DNA of 39,224 bases from a virus: IMG/VR virus record IMGVR_UViG_3300042905_004491, positions 1-39,224 of that record; one strand, given 5' to 3'. The position numbers were made by a program, and so were the translations under genes. The notes under the pieces were generated by a model, which saw only the letters and a program-made list of their open reading frames with translations, ran no database searches and had not been told where the DNA came from. Numbering within the stretch: position 1 is the stretch's first letter; each line of letters starts with the position of its first letter. Positions 24,790 to 32,580 of the stretch are shown in pieces.

Positions 24790-24931
24790 AATCTTTTTCC
24801 TGCTTGAGTAAGCGGTACAGAGACTTGTCATGATGCTTTTGATTCTTCAATTGTTGACTCTCATACTGCTCACGATTTTTGTGGAATTTAGTCTTCTTTG
24901 GCTTTTGAAATTTCTTACCGCCAGACAACAT
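24779..24931 (-). CDS. Small basic protein, 50 aa
   Basis: ATG 24931 follows AGGAG and eight bases; 50 codons end in TAA at 24779, overlapping the next start. The product is lysine-rich (SGGKKFQKPKKTKFHKNREQ) with no hydrophobic core, suggesting nucleic-acid or protein binding. Tight coupling to both neighbours supports it as a real gene. Confidence 0.6.
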   Translation of the reverse strand: MLSGGKKFQKPKKTKFHKNREQYESQQLKNQKHHDKSLYRLLKQEKDYVL

Positions 24932-24942
24932 ATTTATTGCTC

Positions 24943-25476
24943 CTAAAAGATAATATCTGCTATACCATATTCTACCAAATCTTCTGCTGTCAACCAGACA
25001 TCAGTTGGTCGTAGAAACTTTGATTTCACATCTTTGACCGACAGTTTTGAACAGTCGGAAAGAATCTTTGCCATCTTGTGATGATACCTGTCACACTCTT
25101 TGGCATAAGCCCGCATATCATGATACTTGCCACCCATTTCATCATTGAATTGGTGAATCATGATCGTAGTGTTTTTACCTACGGCACGATAACCTTTTTC
25201 ACCAGCAGCAAATATCACAAACGCAGCACTCATCAAATTACCGTATGCTAGTGTACGAACAGGCACACCCACACCCAACATTAGATCAGCCAGACCTATC
25301 GCATCACCCAGATTACCACCTTCTGAGTTGATGTGTAGTGTCAGTGGCTTTTCAATCTTGTTGAACTTGGCATAAAGTAACCAACGTGATGCCGCTTCAA
25401 TGTTTGTTGGCTCAATGCTGCCAGACAAAAAGTGGGCATACTGTTCAAATTGCACTTCATTTTCTTTGTCGCTCAT
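24943..25476 (-). CDS. ClpP-like serine protease
   Basis: The 177-residue product is a ClpP-family protease. It has HINSEGGNLGDAIGLAD (oxyanion loop), GNLMSAAFVIFAAG with nucleophile S83, IMIHQF with H108, and RPTDVWLTAEDLVEYGIADII with D159, giving the S-H-D triad at family spacing. Phage ClpP-like enzymes may act as head-maturation proteases or alter host proteolysis. It starts inside the end of galE, on the same operon as the fibre-associated genes. Confidence 0.85.
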   Translation of the reverse strand: MSDKENEVQFEQYAHFLSGSIEPTNIEAASRWLLYAKFNKIEKPLTLHINSEGGNLGDAIGLADLMLGVGVPVRTLAYGNLMSAAFVIFAAGEKGYRAVGKNTTIMIHQFNDEMGGKYHDMRAYAKECDRYHHKMAKILSDCSKLSVKDVKSKFLRPTDVWLTAEDLVEYGIADIIF

Positions 25477-26428
25477 ACCAATTATATGCCGTTCTCAAAA
25501 TAGATTTTAGGTCGTGCTTGGGTTTGAAATTAAGATGTTCTTTGGCGGCATCGGAGTTGGCGACTAGCCTTCGTGGGTCACCTTCTCTTCGTTTACCGAT
25601 TGTGTATTGAATCGGAACGTTTAGTTCCTGTTTAGCAGCATCAATCACTTGTAGTACAGTATAACCTTTACCAGTTCCTAGATTGAATAGACTAGGTTGA
25701 TTGTTTCCTTTTTTCTGTAAGTATTCGTCAGCCAGCAAATGTGCTTCAGCAACATCACACACGTGTACATAATCACGTATGCAAGTACCATCTACTGTTT
25801 GATAATCGTTTCCATATACAATGAACTCTTCGTTATTTAGACTTTTGAACATTAGTGGAATCAAATGCGTTTCTGGTTCATGGTCTTCACCCATCTCACC
25901 ATCAGGATCAGCACCCGCCAAATTGAAGAAACGAAAAATAATTGAATTCACTTTTGCATCACGAATCGCACACTCAGCCGCATACTTGCTATTGGCATAC
26001 GGATTGTTGTTATCTATTTCTGCTTTCTCAGATAGGCTGGTAAACTGAGAACGATAAACGCCGGCAGTAGAAGAATAAACAATATTCTTAACATCAAATT
26101 CTCTCATTATTTGTAATAGATTAGTAGTACCGCCAACATTTACTTGCCAATACTTTTCTGGTTTGTGAACAGATTCACCAACTTCAATCAAACCAGCAAG
26201 GTGAAACACTACATCAAATTGTTTTTCATGAACTCTTTGAAAATATTCAAATGTTTCATACAAGTCGTTCAAATTTCTGACATCACCGATTGTGTGATTG
26301 TCCCAATACTTTTTATTTTCTGGAAGCATCAAATCAAAACAGAAAGTATAATACCCTGCTTTTTTGAGTGCTTTCGCTAAATGTGAACCAAGATAACCTG
26401 CGCCACCAGTTACTAATGCTGTTCTCAT
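25457..26428 (-). CDS. galE: UDP-glucose 4-epimerase
   Basis: The 323-residue product has the NAD-binding opening TGGAGYLGSHLAKAL, FHLAGLIEVGESVHKPEKYW, catalytic YANSK (Tyr-x3-Lys), FRFFNLAGADPDGEMGE, and DGTCIRDYVHVCDVAEAH. All are standard for GalE (short-chain dehydrogenase, extended type). It interconverts UDP-glucose and UDP-galactose. Together with the following RmlC-like, GT2 and cytidylyltransferase genes it forms a sugar-modification cassette. Its ATG overlaps the previous stop region. Confidence 0.92.
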   Translation of the reverse strand: MRTALVTGGAGYLGSHLAKALKKAGYYTFCFDLMLPENKKYWDNHTIGDVRNLNDLYETFEYFQRVHEKQFDVVFHLAGLIEVGESVHKPEKYWQVNVGGTTNLLQIMREFDVKNIVYSSTAGVYRSQFTSLSEKAEIDNNNPYANSKYAAECAIRDAKVNSIIFRFFNLAGADPDGEMGEDHEPETHLIPLMFKSLNNEEFIVYGNDYQTVDGTCIRDYVHVCDVAEAHLLADEYLQKKGNNQPSLFNLGTGKGYTVLQVIDAAKQELNVPIQYTIGKRREGDPRRLVANSDAAKEHLNFKPKHDLKSILRTAYNWYERQRK

Positions 26429-26916
26429 CTATCTCTTTCTGAAAGAATAGGATTTTTGATTGGCCAGAAGATATTGAATCGCTCGTCATTCCACTTCACT
26501 GTGTATTGTGAAGCACGATCATAGTATTGATCTAGTTTGTAACTGAATACACATTGTTCAGACATCACCAAATGTGCATTGCCATGTTTTGGCGGCAGCA
26601 GCACTTGATACCCATTACGGTCGGATAGTGTAAACTCTTGCCACTGACCATATTGATCGGAATCTTCATCAAGATTAATTACAATCTGATAGATTGTGCC
26701 GTGTAAACAAGAAACAAGTTTTGTAGTTCTATCATCACCATGAATACCACGTAAGGTATGACGGCGTGAAGTTGAAACACTATCAAGAATAAAATTTATA
26801 CCCAATGAAGCATAATTATCTTTATGCCACACTTCAACATTTGTGCCACGATAATCTTCATGCACTGTTGGCTTGATAAGTTTTACACCTTTAAGATTTG
26901 TATCTTCTATTATCAT
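26425..26916 (-). CDS. RmlC-like sugar 3,5-epimerase
   Basis: The start at ATG 26916 overlaps the GT2 stop (TAATG). The product of about 163 residues is of the dTDP-4-dehydrorhamnose 3,5-epimerase family: DYRGTNVEVWHKDNYASL, STSRRHTLRGIHGDD with the conserved His, KLVSCLHGTIYQIVINL, and LPPKHGNAHLVMSEQ. It would epimerise an NDP-keto-sugar. The missing partners (glucose-1-P thymidylyltransferase, RmlB, RmlD) are not in this window, so substrates may come from the host. Confidence 0.85.
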   Translation of the reverse strand: MIIEDTNLKGVKLIKPTVHEDYRGTNVEVWHKDNYASLGINFILDSVSTSRRHTLRGIHGDDRTTKLVSCLHGTIYQIVINLDEDSDQYGQWQEFTLSDRNGYQVLLPPKHGNAHLVMSEQCVFSYKLDQYYDRASQYTVKWNDERFNIFWPIKNPILSERDR

Positions 26917-27668
26917 TATCCACTCACAATTGTTATGCCAGGTCCAACAATATACTCTTCTTTGAATTGTTTCTTCCAAGGAAAGCCATCAGGATATTGT
27001 TTTTCGTTTTCAGCATTGCCTTTTTCAAAGAACTCAGCATTCACAGAATTGGGATTACCATCTAGACGATAACACAATGAATATTCTCTTGAGCATGAAA
27101 AGTTTGGAAAGTATTGTTTGAGTGCATTGAAGAATTGGCGATCTGCACCCCATTGACCATACCATGCTGCACCAAGTTTTCGTGCGATGTCAATCTTCAC
27201 CATGTATGATGAGGTGTCAATATGAAACGCATCTTTGTTGAAATAGATTGGCCATTGACCTAGCGATTCGCAATTATCTTCAGCAACAAAGTTGCCTTCT
27301 TTATCAACAATCTTTCTTAGTGAGTATGCCCAATCAACACCCTTTTTGATTCTCTCCACAAGTTTCTCAACATGATTAGGCTCAATCCAATTGTCTTCGT
27401 CAAGATAACAGACAACATCAGCATTGACAAGAAAACCACATGCAGCATATACACGATGACCATACCAACCTTTGCCGACATTTTCTTCAAGGCTGATTGT
27501 TCTGACTTTTGTTGCACCTTCAAGTTGTTGCTGTACTTTGTCTTCATATTCTTTTCCATCAATAAAAACATAATGTGTCAAATTTTCATATGTTTGTTCA
27601 TCAACAGATTGAACACACTGTCTAAGTGTTTTTGCTCCGATTGTTGGTGTTACGACTGCTACTTTCAT
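26916..27668 (-). CDS. GT2-family glycosyltransferase
   Basis: The 250-residue product opens VAVVTPTIGAKTLRQCVQSV and has the nucleotide-sugar/metal motif CYLDEDNWIEP (DxD type), then YGQWGADRQFF further on. This is a GT-A fold family 2 transferase. It probably decorates virion proteins, DNA or host surface with sugars supplied by the adjacent epimerases. The ATG has GGTGAAAA upstream and lies in the 3' part of a small overlapping gene. Confidence 0.85.
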   Translation of the reverse strand: MKVAVVTPTIGAKTLRQCVQSVDEQTYENLTHYVFIDGKEYEDKVQQQLEGATKVRTISLEENVGKGWYGHRVYAACGFLVNADVVCYLDEDNWIEPNHVEKLVERIKKGVDWAYSLRKIVDKEGNFVAEDNCESLGQWPIYFNKDAFHIDTSSYMVKIDIARKLGAAWYGQWGADRQFFNALKQYFPNFSCSREYSLCYRLDGNPNSVNAEFFEKGNAENEKQYPDGFPWKKQFKEEYIVGPGITIVSG

Positions 27669-27768
27669 TTTTCACCTTTTTACCAAAAATTTTATCCCAG
27701 TTATCATTAAATTTTTCACGTGGTACTTCAATTGGTCTAGGCTTGGAACCTTTTCCACCGTCACTCAT
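27622..27768 (-). CDS. Small conserved phage protein, 48 aa
   Basis: ATG 27768 overlaps the cytidylyltransferase stop and is preceded by AGGGAGATGG. The frame runs to TAG at 27622, overlapping the GT2 gene by 47 nt. The product opens SDGGKGSKPRPIEVPREKF and has NDNWDKIFGKK. Proteins of this form, SGGKGxxRRP followed by xNWDxIFxKK, are widely found tiny genes in T4-type phages; the function is not known. Confidence 0.7.
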   Translation of the reverse strand: MSDGGKGSKPRPIEVPREKFNDNWDKIFGKKVKNESSSRNTNNRSKNT

Positions 27769-28201
27769 TCCATCTCCCTAGTAACCAAGATGAGGAGTTC
27801 TTTTTATCGCTACCACCTACACCATATACAAAGTTAATGCCAGGAACTTCTGCTTCTGCATTGTTTGTTTCGTTACGGTCGCCACCATTGGCAAACCATA
27901 TTTGATAGTTTGAAAGTGTATGTAAAACATTACAATAGTGATCTCTCACACGTTCAAGCAAATCACATGCAGTGCCATCAGAATCATCAAACTCCCACAC
28001 TTCATCAACCCAACGAATTGATTCAAGTATAGCTTTGCGTTCACGAATGTCCATGAATGGCTTACCCTTTTTACGTGTGAGCCACGCATCAGAGTTTACA
28101 CCTACGATAAGTTTGTCACCTAGACCAGATGCTTCACGCAATAAGGCAAGATGACCCGAATGGATGGGGTCAAAGCCACCAGAGACAACGACTATTTTCA
28201 T
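27761..28201 (-). CDS. Cytidylyltransferase-like nucleotidyltransferase
   Basis: The 146-residue product has the HxGH class I nucleotidyltransferase motif GGFDPIHSGHLALLREA, then VGVNSDAWLTRKKGKPF, IRERKAILESIRWVDEV, and C-terminal NSSSWLL (ISSTxLL-like). It resembles glycerol-3-phosphate cytidylyltransferase or the ADP-heptose synthase C-terminal domain. It would activate a sugar phosphate for the neighbouring transferase. The substrate is not visible. Confidence 0.85.
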   Translation of the reverse strand: MKIVVVSGGFDPIHSGHLALLREASGLGDKLIVGVNSDAWLTRKKGKPFMDIRERKAILESIRWVDEVWEFDDSDGTACDLLERVRDHYCNVLHTLSNYQIWFANGGDRNETNNAEAEVPGINFVYGVGGSDKKNSSSWLLGRWNE

Positions 28202-28629
28202 ATTGCTAAATCAGGAAATGCTTCTCTAACTAAATTGGCAGTAAGTTGTTTTACTTTGAATCTTTTTTGTAGAACATCAAGAATGATAGCAGCCTCATCT
28301 TTATGTAATGATTCTACCATAACTAGAATTTGTTGTGTAGTCTTTTCTGCGGTAAAACCTGGTGGACGCATAGGATGATTCTTGATAAACCGATACATCT
28401 TCGGCATCTGTGTGTCAAGATAAGCATAGTTCAAACCAGCAGGTTCTTTTGCCGGTCTGTACCGATCTGGCAGCACAATATCAAACTCTATGGCAGGATT
28501 GAATACTAATTGAAGAAAGAAACGAAAACGCTCATCACCTTCACGGCGCAAGAGTTCAATTCGTTCTTGTTTGGTTGTTAGTTTTTCGAACTCTTCAAAT
28601 ATTTCAGAGTATAGTTTTTCAGAACTCAT
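28198..28629 (-). CDS. DUF6433-like conserved phage protein
   Basis: The start at ATG 28629 follows GAGGT. The product (143 residues) has LYSEIFEEFEKLTTKQERIE, FRFFLQLVFNPAIEFDIVLP, RPAKEPAGLNYAYLD and VMVESLHKDEAAIILDVLQ. This is a family of hypothetical proteins common in T4-type phages (DUF6433-type, from memory). It overlaps the RNase H stop and the next gene's start, so it is in the same operon. Confidence 0.75.
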   Translation of the reverse strand: MSSEKLYSEIFEEFEKLTTKQERIELLRREGDERFRFFLQLVFNPAIEFDIVLPDRYRPAKEPAGLNYAYLDTQMPKMYRFIKNHPMRPPGFTAEKTTQQILVMVESLHKDEAAIILDVLQKRFKVKQLTANLVREAFPDLAI

Positions 28630-29467
28630 CAATTACCTCAATTAGATTTTTAAGTTTGTTTGCAATCATATAATTCATAAAATGCTGTTTGGTATGACCA
28701 GCAGCACTTTCATATGTATCTATAATACTTTTCTGAAGTGGTTCTGGCACTTTGGTCAAATCGATCATCATTTCATTGCGCTTGTAATTACGCAGCATTT
28801 CACCTTCACAAAATTCATCTGGCGATTGATTTAACCAGTTGATAATCTTGGCTTCTGTAATCGGTCTTTGGCGTACACCATTCACGATACTATCATCAGC
28901 AGAAAGAATGTTAGGTATACCATCACCCTTATCACCACGAATGATCATCTGCTTTAGTTGCACTGCCGGTAGAGGTTCTTTGATGAACTTCTTCAGTATA
29001 GGTGAATACTGTTCAACATTGTCAAACTTTTGCAACTGTGCAAAGTCTTTATCAGACGATAGAATCATTACGTTTTGATGCGCCGAATAGCGTATCGTCA
29101 GCGTAGCAATAATGTCATCAGCCTCAGCGGTGTCAACATCAACGACTTTGTAAGGTGAGTGTTCTTTTAGTTCTTCTTTGATTTTATGTAAGCATTCAAA
29201 GATAGAATTCCAATCATGACCAGATGCATCACGACTTTTCTTGCGTGATGCTTTATATTGTGGAAAGATTTCACGGCGCCAGTAATTGCGATTGTCACAA
29301 GCAATTACAACTTCAGGCCCATGTGTAGCCTTGAATTTTTTGACATAAGTGCGAATCACATTCAATATCATGTGTCGCACCAATGCCTCTTCAACCGGCT
29401 TTTTAGATGAGCCGATTTGTTCCATCAATGAAGAGATGGCTACCTGATTGTAGTCAAAGATTATCAT
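28619..29467 (-). CDS. rnh: RNase H/5'-3' exonuclease (T4 rnh-like, FEN family)
   Basis: The 282-residue product matches T4 RNase H: FDYNQVA near the start, ACDNRNYWRREIFPQYKASR, DTAEADDIIATL, ILSSDKDFAQL and RGDKGDGIPNILS, giving the acidic residues that bind metals in flap endonucleases. The enzyme removes RNA primers and 5' flaps during lagging-strand synthesis. In T4 it lies near gp33/gp59; here it is about 18 kb away. It is preceded by a 33-codon gene with four-base overlaps on both sides. Confidence 0.9.
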   Translation of the reverse strand: MIIFDYNQVAISSLMEQIGSSKKPVEEALVRHMILNVIRTYVKKFKATHGPEVVIACDNRNYWRREIFPQYKASRKKSRDASGHDWNSIFECLHKIKEELKEHSPYKVVDVDTAEADDIIATLTIRYSAHQNVMILSSDKDFAQLQKFDNVEQYSPILKKFIKEPLPAVQLKQMIIRGDKGDGIPNILSADDSIVNGVRQRPITEAKIINWLNQSPDEFCEGEMLRNYKRNEMMIDLTKVPEPLQKSIIDTYESAAGHTKQHFMNYMIANKLKNLIEVIDEF

Positions 29468-29565
29468 TTTACATATTGTCCTAAAATTGCCCCTTTGTAC
29501 AAAAACAAAAAAGCAATCCGTAAGTGAAATTTAAACTCACGGAAGTAATAGCCACGAATTGTCAT
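29464..29565 (-). CDS. Tiny membrane-like peptide, 33 aa
   Basis: ATG 29565 overlaps the stop of the upstream gene (ATGA) and the TGA at 29464 overlaps the ATG of the RNase H gene (ATGA). The product is TIRGYYFREFKFHLRIA followed by FLFLYKGAILGQYVK, basic at the start with a short hydrophobic centre. The double ATGA coupling suggests that it is translated. The function is unknown. Confidence 0.5.
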   Translation of the reverse strand: MTIRGYYFREFKFHLRIAFLFLYKGAILGQYVK

Positions 29566-30629
29566 TTTACAGTTCTCAGTAATATTGTATCAGCATTAAT
29601 TCGTCCTGTCAATGCACTTTCGACGGCACGAATATCATTTAACACATTACGCAATGCAACTTTGCCACCTTTCAATACTTCGGGTATCGTTACATTTGGC
29701 TTGCGTAACTTTTTACTTACCGATTTGCTCTCGGCAAAGTTTTGTATCGTAGAGCCCTTGATGTTTAGACCAGCAGCATCGGCAGCCTGATATACGCCAA
29801 GTTTTCGAGTTTTGGTATTGTATATCCACAACGACGATGCACCAATGATTGTCTTAGGATCAATCGATACAAGTTTTAATTCAGCAAAGTCTTTTGCATA
29901 GTTCAATTTGGCAATCAACTGATCTGCCGATTTTGTTTTACGCTTGCGTGGCTTGCGTGTTTTCACCGCTTCACCAGCCAGTTTCATACCGTCAACAATT
30001 ACCTGATCACAGTATGCTACCAACTTTTTAAGTTGCACTTTTGTAAAGTTAGAATATGCCTCTTTGACATCAGAATCGGTTGTTGTCAAAGCCGTATCAT
30101 ATTCAACACGGCGTGTTTTAAAATGATCAATTACAAATTTTGTATGTGCATTTTTGACATCCATACCAGTCATTGTTGCATAAGGTGAAACATTTGCTTT
30201 AAAGTCAGATGTTATCAATTCGTCAATCTGACCCTCTAGTTCACCGATGCATTCACTTGCTTTTCTTTTAATATGATCTTGAATTGAAACTACGGTAGCC
30301 GTTGCTTTTTTGACAACAGGTGTTTCTTCTTGTAGTTTCTGGACTGTCTCATTGAACCAAGTAGCGTTAGAATCGTTCAGAACGCCGCCTAAGCTTACGA
30401 TTCGACAAATGAACCCAAATGTACTGACCTGGGATTTTAACGCTTCTGGAGCCGGGGTTTTGAGTTTCTTTTTGAAGTATTCGGTAGCGTATTTTGTTGC
30501 ATCTTTGTTATCACGATTCTGAGCATACCAACTCAGGGCTTGAGTTAGTTGCGTTTGTGATAACTCACCCGAAAACTTGGGTTCTTTATTATTTGATAAG
30601 ATTGCTTTAATGTCAATAGACTTATTCAT
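29562..30629 (-). CDS. Conserved T4-type phage protein of unknown function
   Basis: The 355-residue product is basic and helical: TQLTQALSWYAQNRDNKDA, YFKKKLKTPAPEALKSQ, KTRKPRKRKTKSADQLIAKL, and C-terminal IPEVLKGGKVALRNVLNDI. A long protein with the KPRKRKTKSADQ hinge is often seen in T4-type marine phages, unnamed. Candidates are a DNA-binding or virion-associated role. GAGGAC precedes the ATG. It has a host-type promoter and a possible late box upstream. Confidence 0.75.
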   Translation of the reverse strand: MNKSIDIKAILSNNKEPKFSGELSQTQLTQALSWYAQNRDNKDATKYATEYFKKKLKTPAPEALKSQVSTFGFICRIVSLGGVLNDSNATWFNETVQKLQEETPVVKKATATVVSIQDHIKRKASECIGELEGQIDELITSDFKANVSPYATMTGMDVKNAHTKFVIDHFKTRRVEYDTALTTTDSDVKEAYSNFTKVQLKKLVAYCDQVIVDGMKLAGEAVKTRKPRKRKTKSADQLIAKLNYAKDFAELKLVSIDPKTIIGASSLWIYNTKTRKLGVYQAADAAGLNIKGSTIQNFAESKSVSKKLRKPNVTIPEVLKGGKVALRNVLNDIRAVESALTGRINADTILLRTVK

Positions 30630-30644
30630 AATGTCCTCAGACCG

Positions 30645-30652
30645 TATTTATT
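30645..30652 (-). promoter_or_regulatory. Candidate late box (AATAAATA) upstream of 355-aa gene
   Basis: AATAAATA (minus strand) lies 15 nt before the ATG, with GAGG in between. It differs from TATAAATA by one base and would give a very short leader. Confidence 0.4.
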
Positions 30653-30663
30653 CGACAAACTAC

Positions 30664-30693
30664 AGTATAGCATAAATACTGGGTGACTGTCAA
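30664..30693 (-). promoter_or_regulatory. Host sigma70-type promoter upstream of 355-aa gene
   Basis: TTGACA (30693-30688), an 18-nt spacer and TATACT (30669-30664), with a leader of about 28 nt and GAGG. It overlaps the CATAAATA on the other strand. Confidence 0.75.
30671..30678 (+). promoter_or_regulatory. Candidate late box (CATAAATA), plus strand
   Basis: CATAAATA points toward the 30752 gene and lies 73 nt before its ATG. The overlapping minus-strand -35 to -10 region makes this region a divergent control segment. It may be chance in AT-rich DNA. Confidence 0.35.
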
Positions 30694-30751
30694 GATTGTC
30701 TTTTTTGAATCAAAATAATGTTTCTTCTAAGAAAGGTTACGAAAAAGACAA

Positions 30752-31546
30752 ATGGATCCGTTTACACTTTTTGCTTTGGCAAATGGTGCAGTTCAAGCGG
30801 TAAAAAAAGGTTGTGAGTTATACAAAGAAATTGCTAGTGCCGCTGGTGATGTAAAAGGTGTTTTATCCGATTTAGAAGAGCAATTCAATTCTCGTCATAA
30901 AGACAAGCCTCCTACTATTGCTGAGAAAAATCAGTACATAGAAGAAAAAAATCGCATACTTGAGTTAAGTAAGAAACAACCCAACGATATCTACACACAG
31001 ATAGGTGAAGAGTTGGGCGTTTACTTTGAAAACTATGCCAAGTGTTCGGCTATCTTTGAAGAAGAAGAAAAACATTCCCAAGAAGTTTATACCGGCGAAA
31101 CAAGTCTAGGTAAAAGAGCATTACAAAGAGTTCTCATGCAAAGTCGCTTAACTGCAATGGAAGCAGAACTTCGTGAACTCATGGTTTACAATTGTCCTCC
31201 AGAATTAGGTGACCTGTACACCCGTGTATACGCCATGATGGAGAAAATGAAAAAAGAGCAGTCAGTTGCATGGGCAAAGAAAAGAGAAGCCGACAGAATT
31301 GCTGCAATCAAAAGAGCAAACAGACTCAAGAAAATAAGATGTGAGGCTTGGAAGTACGGTATCGCAACAGTTCTCATCTTATACCTGTGTACACTAGTAT
31401 GGGCAGTGTTACAAGTAAGAATCATGGAGAAGCCACATCTTGGCGATTGTCTCATACCAAAAGGCACATGGCCATATGAACACTACAATAATTTAAAATG
31501 GGTTGATTGTGAAGTTCGTGAGGATGAAGTCAATGCTGAAAATTGA
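30752..31546 (+). CDS. Phage protein with C-terminal membrane anchor
   Basis: The 264-residue product has a helical N-terminus (FALANGAVQAVKKGCELYK), a long charged coiled coil through residue 200 (RLTAMEAELRELMVYNCPPE, READRIAAIKRANRLKKI), one membrane segment (YGIATVLILYLCTLVWAVL, about 211-229), and a short outside tail with two Cys (GDCLIP, VDCEV). The layout resembles phage membrane-anchored proteins of unknown role. Its stop is 14 nt after the next gene's chosen start. Confidence 0.7.
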   Translation: MDPFTLFALANGAVQAVKKGCELYKEIASAAGDVKGVLSDLEEQFNSRHKDKPPTIAEKNQYIEEKNRILELSKKQPNDIYTQIGEELGVYFENYAKCSAIFEEEEKHSQEVYTGETSLGKRALQRVLMQSRLTAMEAELRELMVYNCPPELGDLYTRVYAMMEKMKKEQSVAWAKKREADRIAAIKRANRLKKIRCEAWKYGIATVLILYLCTLVWAVLQVRIMEKPHLGDCLIPKGTWPYEHYNNLKWVDCEVREDEVNAEN

Positions 31547-31721
31547 GTTCATTGATAATGAACTTTTTTACTATGTTTTCACAAACGTAGGTAATAATCT
31601 AATTCTTGTTACACGTGACGGTAAGTTAGCTACACAGATAAATGCTGCATTGAAAAACAAAAGAGATGATTCTTCTTTTAGATTGGCGCTGATGAACAAA
31701 AGAGGAAAGGCGGCTTGGTAG
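31533..31721 (+). CDS. Small phage protein, about 62 aa
   Basis: The start at ATG 31533 (MLKIEFIDNELFYYVF) has GAGG nine bases upstream. The product has a short beta-rich N-terminus and a basic C-terminus (NKRDDSSFRLALMNKRGKAAW). The stop codon sits within the terminator stem. Function unknown. Confidence 0.65.
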   Translation: MLKIEFIDNELFYYVFTNVGNNLILVTRDGKLATQINAALKNKRDDSSFRLALMNKRGKAAW

Positions 31722-31731
31722 CCGCCCTTTT
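31707..31731 (+). terminator. Rho-independent terminator
   Basis: GGCGGCT-TGGT-AGCCGCC followed by CTTTT, beginning before the stop codon of the small 31533 gene, ends the two-gene plus-strand operon. Confidence 0.9.
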
Positions 31732-31736
31732 ACTGA

Positions 31737-31811
31737 TTAACGATTTGCGATGTACATTGTAATTTCGAAACCAAAACGCATATCATTCGCTGTAGGTGTA
31801 GTCCATGCCAT
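31737..31811 (-). CDS. pqqA: PqqA-like peptide (pyrroloquinoline quinone precursor)
   Basis: ATG 31811, with AGGAG seven bases upstream, opens a 24-codon frame ending TAA at 31737. The peptide contains RFGFEITMYIANR. In PqqA the conserved Glu and Tyr, cross-linked by PqqE, lie in an E-x3-Y motif; here Glu16 and Tyr20 occupy exactly those positions, and the MW/T...FGFEVTMYxANR form is close to PqqA of some proteobacteria. PqqA is the ribosomal substrate from which the redox cofactor PQQ is built. No pqqB-E genes are visible in this window; host enzymes would be needed. Confidence 0.85.
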   Translation of the reverse strand: MAWTTPTANDMRFGFEITMYIANR

Positions 31812-31825
31812 GTTACTTCTCCTTA

Positions 31826-32254
31826 TTATTCTGAAAGATGTTTTTCTAATGCTTTTGCATAACGATTGGCATGTGAACGTTCTGCTTTCGCAAGTGTTTC
31901 AAACCAATCTGCTACCTCATCAAAACCCTCTTCACGTGCGGTCTTTGCCATACCTGGATACATGTCAGAGTATTCGTGTGTTTCACCAGCGATAGCGGCC
32001 TCTAACATTTGTCGTGCAGTCTTTGCTGGCATGTTTGTGCCAGGTTCACCTGCGCCACCTTCAATCAAATATTCCATGTGACCGTGGGCGTGTCCTGTTT
32101 CACCTTCTGCTGTAGAACGGAACAATGCTGCTAGATCATTTTCACCAGCAATGTCACACTGGTTTGCGAAATAAAGATAACGGCGGTTTGCCATCGATTC
32201 ACCAGCAAAAGCCTCTTTTAAGCACTCTGCGGTTTTTGTACCTTTCAAACTCAT
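31826..32254 (-). CDS. Rubrerythrin-type diiron protein (ferritin-like domain only)
   Basis: The 142-residue product has the ferritin-like four-helix diiron pattern: [48 protein letters not shown], and [16 protein letters not shown], supplying Glu and His ligands in the ExxH order. It lacks the C-terminal rubredoxin domain of full rubrerythrin. A separate rubredoxin-like gene lies at 34577-34717, so the pair may work together. Rubrerythrin reduces hydrogen peroxide. It has a GGGAG site before the ATG. Confidence 0.88.
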   Translation of the reverse strand: MSLKGTKTAECLKEAFAGESMANRRYLYFANQCDIAGENDLAALFRSTAEGETGHAHGHMEYLIEGGAGEPGTNMPAKTARQMLEAAIAGETHEYSDMYPGMAKTAREEGFDEVADWFETLAKAERSHANRYAKALEKHLSE

Positions 32255-32298
32255 AACGACTCCCTATAAAATAACTACGATTTATTTAAACAATACCA

Positions 32299-32490
32299 CT
32301 ACTCTGAAGACTCAGTATTTTCTTGATTCTTGTCTAGTTTTTTTAATGACCACGAACCATTACCATTATCAATCCACTTTAGTGTGTCTCCTTCTACCCA
32401 ACCAACTTCAGCTAGGACTTCATCGGGAAACTCAATAAAGCAATCACCATCTTCGTGTTGTTTTACTTCTAAGGTCCAAGATTTAGTCAT
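32299..32490 (-). CDS. AbrB/SpoVT-like small DNA-binding protein
   Basis: The start at ATG 32490 (MTKSWTLEVKQHEDG) follows AAAGGT; upstream codons lie in tRNA-Gly. The product of 63 residues has FIEFPDEVLAEVGWVEGDTLKW, the swapped-hairpin AbrB-type pattern (xxxPxxxxxxxGxxxGDxLxW), then an acidic tail. AbrB-like proteins act as transition-state or toxin-antitoxin regulators. The role in the phage is unknown. Confidence 0.65.
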   Translation of the reverse strand: MTKSWTLEVKQHEDGDCFIEFPDEVLAEVGWVEGDTLKWIDNGNGSWSLKKLDKNQENTESSE

Positions 32491-32500
32491 AATATACCTT

Positions 32501-32574
32501 TGGAGCGGGATATCAGAATCGAACTGATAACAGGAGCTTGGAAGGCTCACGTTTTACCATTAAACTAATCCCGC
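32501..32574 (-). tRNA. tRNA-Gly(TCC)
   Basis: Acceptor GCGGGAT/ATCCCGC, anticodon loop CTTCCAA, T-loop TTCGATT and encoded CCA. It sits apart from the main array, just upstream of the AbrB-like gene. Confidence 0.95.
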
Positions 32575-32580
32575 ATTAAA

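Noticed and set aside
24929-24938. AATAAATA-like box near 24931
   Set aside because: It overlaps the start codon of the 50-aa gene and lies downstream of its ribosome-binding site, so it cannot be that gene's promoter.
29530-29560. GGAAGTA-containing stretch resembling a glutamine riboswitch core
   Set aside because: The rest of the glnA RNA consensus is missing and the region is the coding sequence of the 33-codon gene.
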